From a virus: a stretch of 29,466 nt of DNA. The stretch's first letter is position 1. Each line of letters opens with the position of its first letter. Below, one piece after another: positions 1 through 7,596 of this stretch. Location of the stretch: positions 1 to 29,466 of the IMG/VR virus record IMGVR_UViG_3300037107_000006, one strand, 5' to 3'. The position numbers and the translations under genes are program-made. The notes under the pieces were generated by a model. The model saw nothing but the letters and a program-made list of their open reading frames with translations. It did no database searches and was not told where the DNA came from.

Positions 1-185
1 CCCATCTCAAATTTGGCACCTGTTAATCTATCATGTTCTACAGCTATAATAGGTAATTTTATTCCTACTTTACTATCTGGAAATGATTTTATTACATTCA
101 CCATATTAGTAGAAGAGAATAAATCTTTCAGGAAGTAATATACACTTAAATCTTCTTTGGTTAATAAATGTTGCATATTATTCAT
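1..185 (-). CDS. Partial neck/tail-completion-like protein (3' end beyond window)
   Basis: An open minus-strand frame runs from ATG at 185 off the left edge (61 complete codons). It begins MNNMQHLL and contains the stretch FPDSKVGIKLPIIAVEHD followed by GAKFEMG. The first ATG overlaps the end of the 400-aa gene; AAAGGA lies 2-3 nt before it and about 11 nt before the second ATG (176), so either could be the start. The pattern of a short helix, then 'LP-I-VE' and 'G-FE-G', recalls tail terminator/completion proteins, and the position after head-tail connector genes agrees. The functional call is inference; only the open frame, coupling and ribosome-binding site are directly seen. Confidence 0.55.
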   Translation of the reverse strand, partial: MNNMQHLLTKEDLSVYYFLKDLFSSTNMVNVIKSFPDSKVGIKLPIIAVEHDRLTGAKFEM

Positions 186-1380
186 TTTCCTTTAATAATA
201 CCTGCAATGTATTATACACCTGTTGCAATCTAAGACGTTTCCCTGTTGCTACTGTAATTTTCTTGCTATAATCTATTAAATCTGGATTACCAGATAACAT
301 AGAAATAACTATCTTAGAGGCCTTCTCTGGGTCTTTAATTTGAGATATATCTATACCGGCTCTTTCCATTAATCTATTATCTATTATCTCAATTGCAGCT
401 ACTTTCTTTGCTCCATCAATTCCTTCTGGTATAGAAGAAAGTCCAGACAATGAATTATCTATATCTCGGATATCTACATTAATCTTTGCTATGTTACTCT
501 CTATAGTAGTCTCAAATTTATCCATTAAATCAACCAGGTTATTATGTGCTTCTACATATAGTGGATTATAAATAGACTTTAATCTATCCTGAATATGCTT
601 AACAAAATTAGTGGGTTGATTCTGTGGGTAAGCTTTACCAGAACCACCTAAACCTCTCTTTGCACTTATAGTCCCCTGATCTACTATCTCCCAGAATGGA
701 GCTAGACTGCTACAGGAATTCAGTCTATTTTGCATTGTTTCCCAATATTTAGCAGAATATTTGGCAGATAAATCTACTGTCTCTCCAGCCTTATGACCAT
801 TACCATCCTTCTTATATGTTCTAGTTACAGCCTTACCTTCTCTTGCAGTACCATAATATTTCTCTGCCCAGAAGTGTGATGCCATTGCGGGAGATGGATA
901 ATGGTCTCCAAGTATTCTAGGATAATTAGGATCATCATGTTTACTTCTTGCAGACTTAATTGCATTTCCCCACTCCTCTATTCTTCCTGCTACCTGATCC
1001 ATGTTATTATCTATATCAATAACTTTGTCCCCAACTCCTACATCTATCAAGAAAGCATCTGGTGATAGTACTGCTTCTAGTAGTCTTCCTGCATAACTAG
1101 GAATATCAAACTCTGTATTAATACTCAATGCCCTATCTACTTCTTCTGTTAAAACTTGAGTTACATACTCAGAACCTTCAGATATTGCATAAGATTTTGA
1201 TACCTGATATAAATCCACTCCTTGCATTTTAACTAATGAACTAGTTTCTAATGCTAATTCGTCTGTTAGTGTAGCTCGCATAGCTTTTAGCTCATCAATA
1301 TCTGCTAAAACTATGTCTGCGCTACTAATATTTATTACAGGCAAACTAGCCCTTAGACTCTCTATTAGTTCCTGATACAT
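178..1380 (-). CDS. Hypothetical phage structural-region protein, 400 aa
   Basis: Full-length ORF with AAGGA about 10 nt before the ATG. I do not recognise the family. The protein is mostly helical-looking and acidic at the N terminus. A central segment around residues 140-250 is rich in Tyr, Trp, Gly and Lys, and a helical segment at about 265-320 could be a coiled coil. There is no signal peptide or membrane segment. It overlaps the upstream 91-aa gene by 35 nt, and its own stop overlaps the next gene, so it is translationally coupled within the neck/tail block. The gene position suggests a virion or assembly protein; no function is assigned. Confidence 0.7.
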   Translation of the reverse strand: MYQELIESLRASLPVINISSADIVLADIDELKAMRATLTDELALETSSLVKMQGVDLYQVSKSYAISEGSEYVTQVLTEEVDRALSINTEFDIPSYAGRLLEAVLSPDAFLIDVGVGDKVIDIDNNMDQVAGRIEEWGNAIKSARSKHDDPNYPRILGDHYPSPAMASHFWAEKYYGTAREGKAVTRTYKKDGNGHKAGETVDLSAKYSAKYWETMQNRLNSCSSLAPFWEIVDQGTISAKRGLGGSGKAYPQNQPTNFVKHIQDRLKSIYNPLYVEAHNNLVDLMDKFETTIESNIAKINVDIRDIDNSLSGLSSIPEGIDGAKKVAAIEIIDNRLMERAGIDISQIKDPEKASKIVISMLSGNPDLIDYSKKITVATGKRLRLQQVYNTLQVLLKENE

Positions 1381-1621
1381 TATCTATAATTCCTTCAAAG
1401 TTATTACCGAATATGGCTCTCAATACTAATCTTGTATATTCATTCAAACCATCCAATACAATGTGCCTAACCTGACTAAATTCTATTGAATCCTTTCCTA
1501 GTACATTCTCCATATCTTGTAACATTGATGCCTGAAATTTCTTATTCTTCTTACCTATGAAACTAATTATGTCCAGTAAATCTATTCCCTGAATAATAAC
1601 AGTTCTATCTGATTTCTCCAT
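1346..1621 (-). CDS. Small hypothetical protein, 91 aa
   Basis: The frame can be read from a TTG at 1639, but that start would lie on the Shine-Dalgarno itself. AAGGAG sits 7 nt before ATG 1621, which fixes the start at MEKSDRTVIIQG. The protein is small, helical and charged, without a recognisable motif. Its 3' end overlaps the following 400-aa gene by 35 nt, unusually long for this genome, so both frames are used there. It probably belongs to the connector/neck block by context only. Confidence 0.65.
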   Translation of the reverse strand: MEKSDRTVIIQGIDLLDIISFIGKKNKKFQASMLQDMENVLGKDSIEFSQVRHIVLDGLNEYTRLVLRAIFGNNFEGIIDNVSGTNRESKG

Positions 1622-1641
1622 TATATCTCTCCTTATCAATA

Positions 1642-2079
1642 TTAATCATCACTCTGTTCCACGAGGTCAAGAAGGTAGCGGTTAATTGTTGGTGTTCCTC
1701 TAGGAATCCTTTTCCTTATTGTTAATCTCTTATCATCTACAACTACATAATCACTGTTATTAATAGCATTTAATGTCTCTGGTAAACTCTCTACCTGAAC
1801 CAGACAATCACCATTAATGGTTGATCCAACTGATTGCCAACTGGTTATATCTGCCTTACCCCAAGTTATATGAGCACCTACTGTATAACCAGATAAAGTA
1901 TATAAATATCCGATGCCAGAACAGATAGGGCAGTAGGGATTAGTGGAAGTATTAGAAACTGGATTAATATCACAACTAGGACAATCAGTTTCTATCTTGG
2001 TAATGAAAGTTATATCTCTACCAATAGCTTCTCTTATATTATTAATGACATCACGATTATTAGTTGGATATGTTATCAT
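1642..2079 (-). CDS. Zinc-finger head-tail connector-like protein, 145 aa
   Basis: A Cys4 motif is visible: C33-P-S-C36 and C50-P-I-C53 followed by SGIGY, a DnaJ-like zinc knuckle seen in a family of phage neck/head-completion proteins. The remainder is predicted beta-rich (residues 65-130). The start ATG overlaps the stop of the glycosyltransferase gene (TAATG), with GGAG 4 nt upstream. It sits among connector genes between head and tail blocks. The zinc motif is seen directly; the connector role comes from position and recollection of similar neck proteins. Confidence 0.6.
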   Translation of the reverse strand: MITYPTNNRDVINNIREAIGRDITFITKIETDCPSCDINPVSNTSTNPYCPICSGIGYLYTLSGYTVGAHITWGKADITSWQSVGSTINGDCLVQVESLPETLNAINNSDYVVVDDKRLTIRKRIPRGTPTINRYLLDLVEQSDD

Positions 2080-3263
2080 TATTCTCCACGTCTGAAAATC
2101 TCATCCCAAATTAAGGCTATATTCTGCCACTTATACTTATCATCGCTGAATTTCTCTATACCCTTTCTTGATAGGGAATCATAGTTATCTTTATCTGAAT
2201 AAATTTCATCTAATTTTTCTGCTACATCTGCAGGATTAACTATGTACCCAGTTGTCATGATTCCATCAATAACATGAGTATCCTCTACTGGAACCAGTAT
2301 TCCACAATCTTCATATAGTTCAAATAATGCACTATGTCCAGCTACTACCTGAGGAGCACCAGTTAGGGTATGTTCACAATTTGGTAATCCCCAGCCTTCG
2401 CCAAGTCCTGTATTGATTCCAACATCTGTAGCATTATATATCAAGTTAAGATGTTTATCTGGAACCATCTGAATACCACTTTGATTATTAGTAAGAATTA
2501 ATCTATTAGAAATGCCATATCTTACTGCCAGTTTAGAAATATTTATATGTGAATCTTGTACTCCACAATGCATATATAATTTAACATTGTTTGGTTTATT
2601 TCTAGAGAATAAAGCAAATGCTTGTAAAGTAATATCTAATCTCTTTCGTGGTTGATTCCTTCCAGCATTGAGTACTATAAATCCATCATAGAAATCATCT
2701 TTCTTATCTTTATACAGTTTACGTTTAATCTCTTGTTTAGTTCCTTCCATCTTATAGAAGACAGTAGAATCTACACCATGAGGTACTATTTCTATATCTC
2801 TTCCTGGTAATACTTTCTGTAATACACTCTTACCAAAGTTAGTGTAAGCCACTATAGTACTTACTATATCAAAGTTTACATACCAATCTGGATCATGATG
2901 CATAGCATCAATAGGAATATAAGTCACTATCTTAGGAAGTGTCTTGCCTTTATATATTTCCTTGAGTCTACCTAGCAATCCATTTAGTACCCAAGCATCA
3001 AACAGTAAGAATAGTACATCTGGCTTCTCCAGATTGACTATATCCTCAATCCTACTAATCCCATACACATCACCAGGATTTCTATAAGTAATAGCAGGAT
3101 AAATCTTTGCTCTCTTATACGGATGAGGATCACCCGTATAGTTTATACCTAACCAAAATATATCATAATTATCTGGCAAATATTTTACTATTGAATGTAG
3201 AACCCTTGAAAATCCTGTAGGAGTAACTGCATCTCCCCAAATGCCCAACTTAAGTTTCTTCAT
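2079..3263 (-). CDS. GT4-type (GT-B) glycosyltransferase, 394 aa
   Basis: This is a glycosyltransferase of the GT-B fold that would move a sugar from a nucleotide-sugar donor. The C-terminal donor domain carries NAGRNQPRKRLD (about 199-210), with the basic Arg/Lys typical of GT4, and the E-x7-E motif E289-GWGLPNC-E297, then TGAPQVVAGHSALFEL. The N-terminal acceptor domain starts with a beta strand and TGFSR. The length is normal for the family. AAAGGAT precedes the ATG. It is unusual that it lies inside the head-tail connector block, overlapping its downstream neighbour; most phage sugar genes sit apart. Acceptor and sugar are unknown; a virion protein is a reasonable guess. Confidence 0.85.
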   Translation of the reverse strand: MKKLKLGIWGDAVTPTGFSRVLHSIVKYLPDNYDIFWLGINYTGDPHPYKRAKIYPAITYRNPGDVYGISRIEDIVNLEKPDVLFLLFDAWVLNGLLGRLKEIYKGKTLPKIVTYIPIDAMHHDPDWYVNFDIVSTIVAYTNFGKSVLQKVLPGRDIEIVPHGVDSTVFYKMEGTKQEIKRKLYKDKKDDFYDGFIVLNAGRNQPRKRLDITLQAFALFSRNKPNNVKLYMHCGVQDSHINISKLAVRYGISNRLILTNNQSGIQMVPDKHLNLIYNATDVGINTGLGEGWGLPNCEHTLTGAPQVVAGHSALFELYEDCGILVPVEDTHVIDGIMTTGYIVNPADVAEKLDEIYSDKDNYDSLSRKGIEKFSDDKYKWQNIALIWDEIFRRGE

Positions 3264-3275
3264 ATTAATCCTTTC

Positions 3276-4094
3276 TTACAATAAAGTTTTCTGTTCCCAA
3301 TTATTTAGAGTATACCCAGGTAATGACATCTTATTTGTCTTGGCTAATCTCTTAGTTGGTGGCAGTATTAATGAACTTAATTCATCAGTAAATCTCTTTA
3401 GATTTGTATCTAATAGCTTACCACTATCTATATTAGTATATCTAATTTCTGCATCTGACCAACTTGATACATCCCATGCACTATTCTCTAGACTGCCCTC
3501 TAATACAATTATTGCAGCCATTAAGATTATAATGTATTCATCTGCTGTCTCTATTACTGGAGGTGAATCAAATGTGAATCGTCTATAATTACCATTCCTA
3601 GTAATTACATTAGTTGTACTTACTATATACTTAGAATCCCAATACCTCTGTAAAGTCTTAACTGACAATATTAAAGAAGTTAGCAACCACTCGTTAGCAT
3701 ATCTATAAGTTGAAGGATTGATATCCCCAATCTTTAATCTCAGGTATGGAATTAAGTATTCTATATTACTGGTAAATTCTCTAACTACTAGTATATTTCC
3801 TATAGTAACAGTTACAGAAACTATACCATCATCTATTACTAATGTATAAGTTCCTTCATTAATAGTATCAACTTCTGATTTACTTAATATTAATTCAATC
3901 TCACCACTATTAGAAGTTAGACTTAGTTCATCAGACTGAACTTTATAATTAACTACTTCTATTCCCATATCATCAAAGAAAGTAATAGTAATATCATACC
4001 CACTTAAATCAAGTGGAATACTATTTGAATCCTTTATAGTAAATATTGTAGCATAACCTGAACCTTTATATAAAGTTAAATCAATATTATCCAT
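3276..4094 (-). CDS. Head-tail connector with N-terminal Ig-like (BppU-type) domain, 272 aa
   Basis: Two parts are visible. Residues 1-110 are beta-rich and follow the pattern of the BppU-N/Ig-like domain of phage baseplate or fibre proteins: LYKGSGYATIFTIKD, then DLSGYDITITF, then INEGTYTLVI. From about 112 on, the protein is helical and starts IPYLRLKIGD, like gp6-type head-tail adaptors, with a later 'EIRYTNIDSGK' stretch. The ATG overlaps the stop of the fibre gene (TAATG). The adaptor would close the portal ring; the Ig-like domain may add an exposed surface. The domain assignments come from pattern recognition and are not proven. Confidence 0.6.
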   Translation of the reverse strand: MDNIDLTLYKGSGYATIFTIKDSNSIPLDLSGYDITITFFDDMGIEVVNYKVQSDELSLTSNSGEIELILSKSEVDTINEGTYTLVIDDGIVSVTVTIGNILVVREFTSNIEYLIPYLRLKIGDINPSTYRYANEWLLTSLILSVKTLQRYWDSKYIVSTTNVITRNGNYRRFTFDSPPVIETADEYIIILMAAIIVLEGSLENSAWDVSSWSDAEIRYTNIDSGKLLDTNLKRFTDELSSLILPPTKRLAKTNKMSLPGYTLNNWEQKTLL

Positions 4095-6199
4095 TATGGC
4101 CCGTTCCTCTTTGTTACATAAAAATTATCTTTATTACTTACTTTAAATTGTTTATAATCTTTTACCGAAATAGTAAATAGAGTATATGGGAATCTTGTCT
4201 TTACAGCATGAAGTAATCTTACATTAGTACTGGTTTGAATTAATATACTGTTTAATATATTAAGTATTCCATGTTGAGTTAAAGATACTAAATCTGATAC
4301 TTGTGATAATGAACTAGGTTGTATAGTTAGTGTTAAATGAGAAGTTAAGATTAAGTTATCTGATGTTTGAGATAATGAACTATCTTGTAAATCTAGTGAA
4401 CCAAAATATGGATGATATCCTATTGTAATGTTGTTAGAAGTTTCTGATTGTAAAGAATTATCAATACTTAAAATATTATGTTGTACTAGGACTACATTAT
4501 CTGAACTTTGTGCACTAGAACTATTGTAAATGCTAAATACACCAGATATTATTAAATCTAAATTATTACAATTTTGAAGTTGAGTAGAATTATTAACTGA
4601 TAGTGTATAATGTTGTATTAAAGTTAAATTATCAGATATTTGTGACTGTTGTGAATTATTAATTGCTAGACTATTATGCTGAGTTAAACTTATATTATCT
4701 GATATTTGATTACTAGTACAATCTTGTATAACTAAACTTCCAGTAGGTGGGGTATAACTTAATGTTATATTATCTACTGATTGTAATTGAGACGAATTAT
4801 TAATTGATAAAGAACTGTGTTGTATTAGGTCTACATTATTAGATACTAAAGATTGAGAACAATTATTAATTAATAATCCTAGACCGAGAACAACATTATC
4901 TACTATTTGTACTTGTGAGGAACTTTGTATATCTAGAGTATTATGTTGAGTCAAATCCAAATTATCTGAAACTATTGACTGAACACAATTACTAACTGAT
5001 TCCCCTATACCAAGTATTACATTATCTGTAGACTGTGATTGTGACGAATTCTGAATACTTAAACTACTGTGTTGTATTAAATCTAAATTATCTGATGTAG
5101 ATAGTTGTACACTATTATTTACAATTAATCCCACACCAAGAACTAGATTATCTACTATTTGTACTTGTGAACAGTTATCTACTGATAAACTACTATGTTG
5201 AGTAAGTACAACATTACCAGAATTTTGTGATTGTGAACTATCTTGTAATACTAAACCAATCCCAAGTGTTACTAAATCTGATGTTTGTAATTCTTGACTG
5301 TTCTGAATTACTAATACATTATGTTGTATTAAACTAACATTACCAGAATTTTGTGATTGTGAAGAGCTATTAATTGTCAGTGATACTGGTAATGGAGATG
5401 GGGCTACAAATGTTCCATTCGCTGTGAAGGTATGATAGGTATAACCACCTGCATGCGTGATGTTCCCGCCCGTTCCATCTATCTCACCCGAAGATAGATA
5501 TCGAATATAGACAATGCCTGAACCGCCCGCCGCCCCAGTATAATTAGCTGAGCCTCTTCCACCACCACCGCCGCCGCCCTTATTCGTAGTTCCACCCGTT
5601 CCCGCTCCCTTGTCTACAGTTCCTGCTCCCCCACCATCTGAAGCGGACCCGCCACTTCCAGAATTAGCTCCACCACCACCACCCCCACCTAAACGAGTAG
5701 TGTTTGCAGATTGTGACAAAAACGAAGAGGCATCTGTTCCTGCACCACCCGCCGCTCCGCTATCACCAGATGGGCTAGAACCGATTGCTCCTGTACCGCC
5801 TCCTCCAGCAGCCCCCTCGTTTACGCTAGTACCACCGTTGTAACCTTGACTGCCAGTTCCACCAGTCCCTCCGGTTCTTCCTGTACCACCACCACATCCA
5901 CCAGCTAAGCCGCTATTAGTATTTCCGCTTCCACCACCACCACCACCAAGAGCCGTTATAGTTGAGAATGTAGAATTGCTTCCGTTATTTCCTTTGACAC
6001 CATTATTACTTCCAGCACCCCCAGCGCCTCCTGCACCTATAACAATAGGATAACCCATAGCAACTGATACAGAAATAGTACCAGTTTGAAGCCCACCGGC
6101 ACCACCACCACCTTCACCACCACCATAAGAGGCCGCGCCACCACCGGCACCACCACCACCACCAACTAAAAGATAATCAACATTAACAGTCGCTACCAT
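4094..6199 (-). CDS. Glycine-rich plus tandem-repeat fibre protein, 701 aa
   Basis: Residues 1-265 form a glycine-rich domain of the kind found at ends of phage fibres: it opens YLLVGGGGG, contains many GGGG/GGAGG runs and ends GGSGIVYIRY, then HTFTANGTF. Residues about 267-666 are some 18 tandem repeats of 20-22 residues rich in Ser, Asn and Gln. The last about 35 residues are basic and unlike the rest. Base composition changes sharply at the domain junction: the glycine half is GC-rich and the repeat half AT-rich. There is no signal peptide. GAGGG lies just before the ATG, which overlaps the preceding stop. Probably an exposed head or tail fibre; receptor binding is inferred. Confidence 0.75.
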   Translation of the reverse strand: MVATVNVDYLLVGGGGGAGGGAASYGGGEGGGGAGGLQTGTISVSVAMGYPIVIGAGGAGGAGSNNGVKGNNGSNSTFSTITALGGGGGGSGNTNSGLAGGCGGGTGRTGGTGGTGSQGYNGGTSVNEGAAGGGGTGAIGSSPSGDSGAAGGAGTDASSFLSQSANTTRLGGGGGGGANSGSGGSASDGGGAGTVDKGAGTGGTTNKGGGGGGGRGSANYTGAAGGSGIVYIRYLSSGEIDGTGGNITHAGGYTYHTFTANGTFVAPSPLPVSLTINSSSQSQNSGNVSLIQHNVLVIQNSQELQTSDLVTLGIGLVLQDSSQSQNSGNVVLTQHSSLSVDNCSQVQIVDNLVLGVGLIVNNSVQLSTSDNLDLIQHSSLSIQNSSQSQSTDNVILGIGESVSNCVQSIVSDNLDLTQHNTLDIQSSSQVQIVDNVVLGLGLLINNCSQSLVSNNVDLIQHSSLSINNSSQLQSVDNITLSYTPPTGSLVIQDCTSNQISDNISLTQHNSLAINNSQQSQISDNLTLIQHYTLSVNNSTQLQNCNNLDLIISGVFSIYNSSSAQSSDNVVLVQHNILSIDNSLQSETSNNITIGYHPYFGSLDLQDSSLSQTSDNLILTSHLTLTIQPSSLSQVSDLVSLTQHGILNILNSILIQTSTNVRLLHAVKTRFPYTLFTISVKDYKQFKVSNKDNFYVTKRNGP
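4202..5401 (-). repeat. About 18 protein-coding tandem repeats of 60-66 bp in the fibre gene
   Basis: The encoded unit reads roughly L-x-I-x-N-S-S-Q-x-Q-x-S-D-N-L-x-L-x-Q-H. Along the first half, units ending in IQH/TQH alternate with units ending in GIG/GVG/GLG, giving a double-length period of about 42 residues. DNA copies have diverged, so this is an old array rather than a recent expansion. The layout suggests a beta-solenoid or trimeric fibre shaft. Confidence 0.85.
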
Positions 6200-6516
6200 T
6201 ACGCCCTCACATAAACCAGTCGGATCAAATCCAACAATGCGGGAGACGCTAGATTATCAGCACCACTTCCTAGACGATAAGCTTTGATGTGAACCCGCTT
6301 TCCAGCACCTGGCGTACCAGCAAAGGTAATTGCAGCGCTGACCGGACTCTCGTTGTCCGAATAAGCAGCCGCAGTATTAGCAGAGGTAACTTCGACCGCA
6401 GTTTCAATAGCAGTTACCTCATCCTGTAGATCATTAACATCTACTGCATGAACAGTGGTTACATTATCTGTTTTAGTAGAAAATGATTTCACACCAGTTG
6501 GAAATGTTGCTGTCAT
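6199..6516 (-). CDS. Small fibre-associated structural protein, 105 aa
   Basis: The N terminus holds FPTGVKSFSTKTDNV followed by AVDVNDLQDEVTAIETAV, a heptad pattern that recurs at N termini of phage fibre and appendage proteins. The C-terminal half is beta-rich with AGTPGAGKRVHIKAYRLG. The GKR is not in a P-loop context, so no nucleotide binding is claimed. GGAAG precedes the ATG and its stop overlaps the fibre gene start. Base composition is richer in GC than its neighbours, matching the glycine-rich half of the fibre gene. The two likely entered together and may form one appendage. Confidence 0.6.
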   Translation of the reverse strand: MTATFPTGVKSFSTKTDNVTTVHAVDVNDLQDEVTAIETAVEVTSANTAAAYSDNESPVSAAITFAGTPGAGKRVHIKAYRLGSGADNLASPALLDLIRLVYVRA

Positions 6517-6537
6517 TATTATCTTCCTTATTTATTT

Positions 6538-6906
6538 CTAAGTAGGATCAGCTATATTAATCTTCCAACTTGGGATATCTACCGTTCCACCGGCGGTTAG
6601 TGCTTGAGATGTACAAGTAGTTACATATCTTAAAGTAGTATCACCAGATTTAACTATAGCAACAAATCCTGCGGTACCAGAGTTAGTAATACTAACACCA
6701 GATTTGGCAGCAATGGTACATTTACGACCAGAAATATCATCTGCATTGACAAAATCACCAGCTACCATAGCCACTTTAGCTAACATTAGAGTAGTAAATG
6801 CATCAGTATATGTTGCTGGCTGTGTAGAACATACACACATCCAATCTCCTGCACCTACATAAGAAAGTGCAGAGTCAATCATTGCATCAGGAGCAACTTT
6901 AGCCAT
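6538..6906 (-). CDS. Conserved phage structural protein, 122 aa
   Basis: This looks like a recurrent small virion protein: it opens VAPDAMIDSALSYV, has CSTQPATYTDA, a middle SGRKCTIAAKSG, then AGFVAIVKSG and a C-terminal 'VDIPSWKI-IADPT'. It is Ala/Thr/Val-rich and beta-rich, suggesting a compact shell or trimeric spike. AAGGAAGG before the ATG is a strong ribosome-binding site, in line with high expression. It lies between the capsid block and the fibre, so a decoration or fibre-base role is plausible. I do not know an experimentally studied member. Confidence 0.6.
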   Translation of the reverse strand: MAKVAPDAMIDSALSYVGAGDWMCVCSTQPATYTDAFTTLMLAKVAMVAGDFVNADDISGRKCTIAAKSGVSITNSGTAGFVAIVKSGDTTLRYVTTCTSQALTAGGTVDIPSWKINIADPT

Positions 6907-6907
6907 A

Positions 6908-7012
6908 TTATTTACCTTCCTTTAAATTAGTTTTACTTTTAATACTAGAATCTTGAACTTCTAGCTTAAAGTGTAATTTCTTATTATCTTTCTTATTCTT
7001 ATTATTTCTCAT
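6908..7012 (-). CDS. Possible 34-aa Lys/Asn-rich peptide
   Basis: A short frame fills an otherwise empty gap: ATG at 7012 overlaps the end of the 174-aa gene and the stop at 6908 touches the ATG of the 122-aa gene. The peptide begins MRNNKNKKDNKK and stays basic. The ribosome-binding site is weak, so translation would rely on coupling. The exact fit between neighbours is the main support; it could equally be a spacer. Confidence 0.35.
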   Translation of the reverse strand: MRNNKNKKDNKKLHFKLEVQDSSIKSKTNLKEGK

Positions 7013-7526
7013 ATTCTATTTTACTCACAACCTCACCAAATTGAGTTTCAGATATTCTACCTTCAATAACTTTGATTATCTTCTCAGATTTCTCCAATAC
7101 TCTAGCTCTATTTAGGAACCTATTTAAAACTACATCACTCTTACACTTGTTTAGAGCAGCCAATAGAGACATGTATGGACTCTTGAGAATAACATCTAAT
7201 TCTTCATCAGTGGCAGCAGCATAAGGTTCAGGAATAATATCCTTTACCATTTCAGGTACTTTACATTCAATGATAGTACCAGTCTCTAGGGCTTTCTTAT
7301 TAATACGTCTGAAATATACATCTTGTGCATTATTCCATACATAGACCATAGTAGAAGGATCATTACTATTTGGATTACCAAATAATATAATACCTTCTGG
7401 TTTACCATCAAACGGATTCAGTACAGTACAGAATACCCTACCTAAGATTGTTTTCTTATATCCTTTAAGTGGTTCACCTGTCTGCATTGCAGTAAATAAC
7501 TTGCTATCTAATTCACTCTCAGCCAT
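7002..7526 (-). CDS. Hypothetical head-region protein, 174 aa
   Basis: Placed just after the major capsid gene and a strong hairpin, with AAAGGAT before the ATG. Residues 20-100 are beta-rich with VLNPFDGKPEGIILFG and VYVWNNAQDVYFRRINKKALETG; residues 105-174 are helical. I do not recognise a named family, though phage genomes often carry a protein of this size next to the capsid gene. A role in the head or head completion is inferred from position only. Confidence 0.65.
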   Translation of the reverse strand: MAESELDSKLFTAMQTGEPLKGYKKTILGRVFCTVLNPFDGKPEGIILFGNPNSNDPSTMVYVWNNAQDVYFRRINKKALETGTIIECKVPEMVKDIIPEPYAAATDEELDVILKSPYMSLLAALNKCKSDVVLNRFLNRARVLEKSEKIIKVIEGRISETQFGEVVSKIEYEK

Positions 7527-7555
7527 TATATAAATCCTTTCTATAATATATTTAA

Positions 7556-7585
7556 CTAGGGCAGGGCGTTTATTCCCTGCCCTAG
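7556..7585 (-). other. Perfect 11-bp hairpin after the capsid gene
   Basis: CTAGGGCAGGG pairs fully with CCCTGCCCTAG across an 8-nt loop. On the minus strand it follows the capsid stop, but what comes next (TTAAATATATT) is not a U-tract, so a Rho-independent terminator would be weak. Partial termination, an RNase III-type processing site or 3'-end protection of the capsid mRNA are all possible. Confidence 0.75.
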
Positions 7586-7596
7586 ATATTAAATCC

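Noticed and set aside
1622-1639. Upstream TTG start for the 91-aa gene
   Set aside because: It would place the start on the Shine-Dalgarno AAGGAG that serves ATG 1621.
3241-3588. Plus-strand frame of 115 codons across the connector and glycosyltransferase genes
   Set aside because: Antisense to two real coupled genes; no Shine-Dalgarno and no promoter on that strand.
4202-5401. Repeat array as CRISPR or satellite DNA
   Set aside because: Units lack constant repeats with variable spacers; they keep one reading frame and encode a diverged protein repeat.
5610-5843. Plus-strand proline-rich frame opposite the fibre gene
   Set aside because: It is the mirror of the Gly-rich codons (GGN read as CCN-rich antisense), has no ribosome-binding site and lies inside a well-supported gene.
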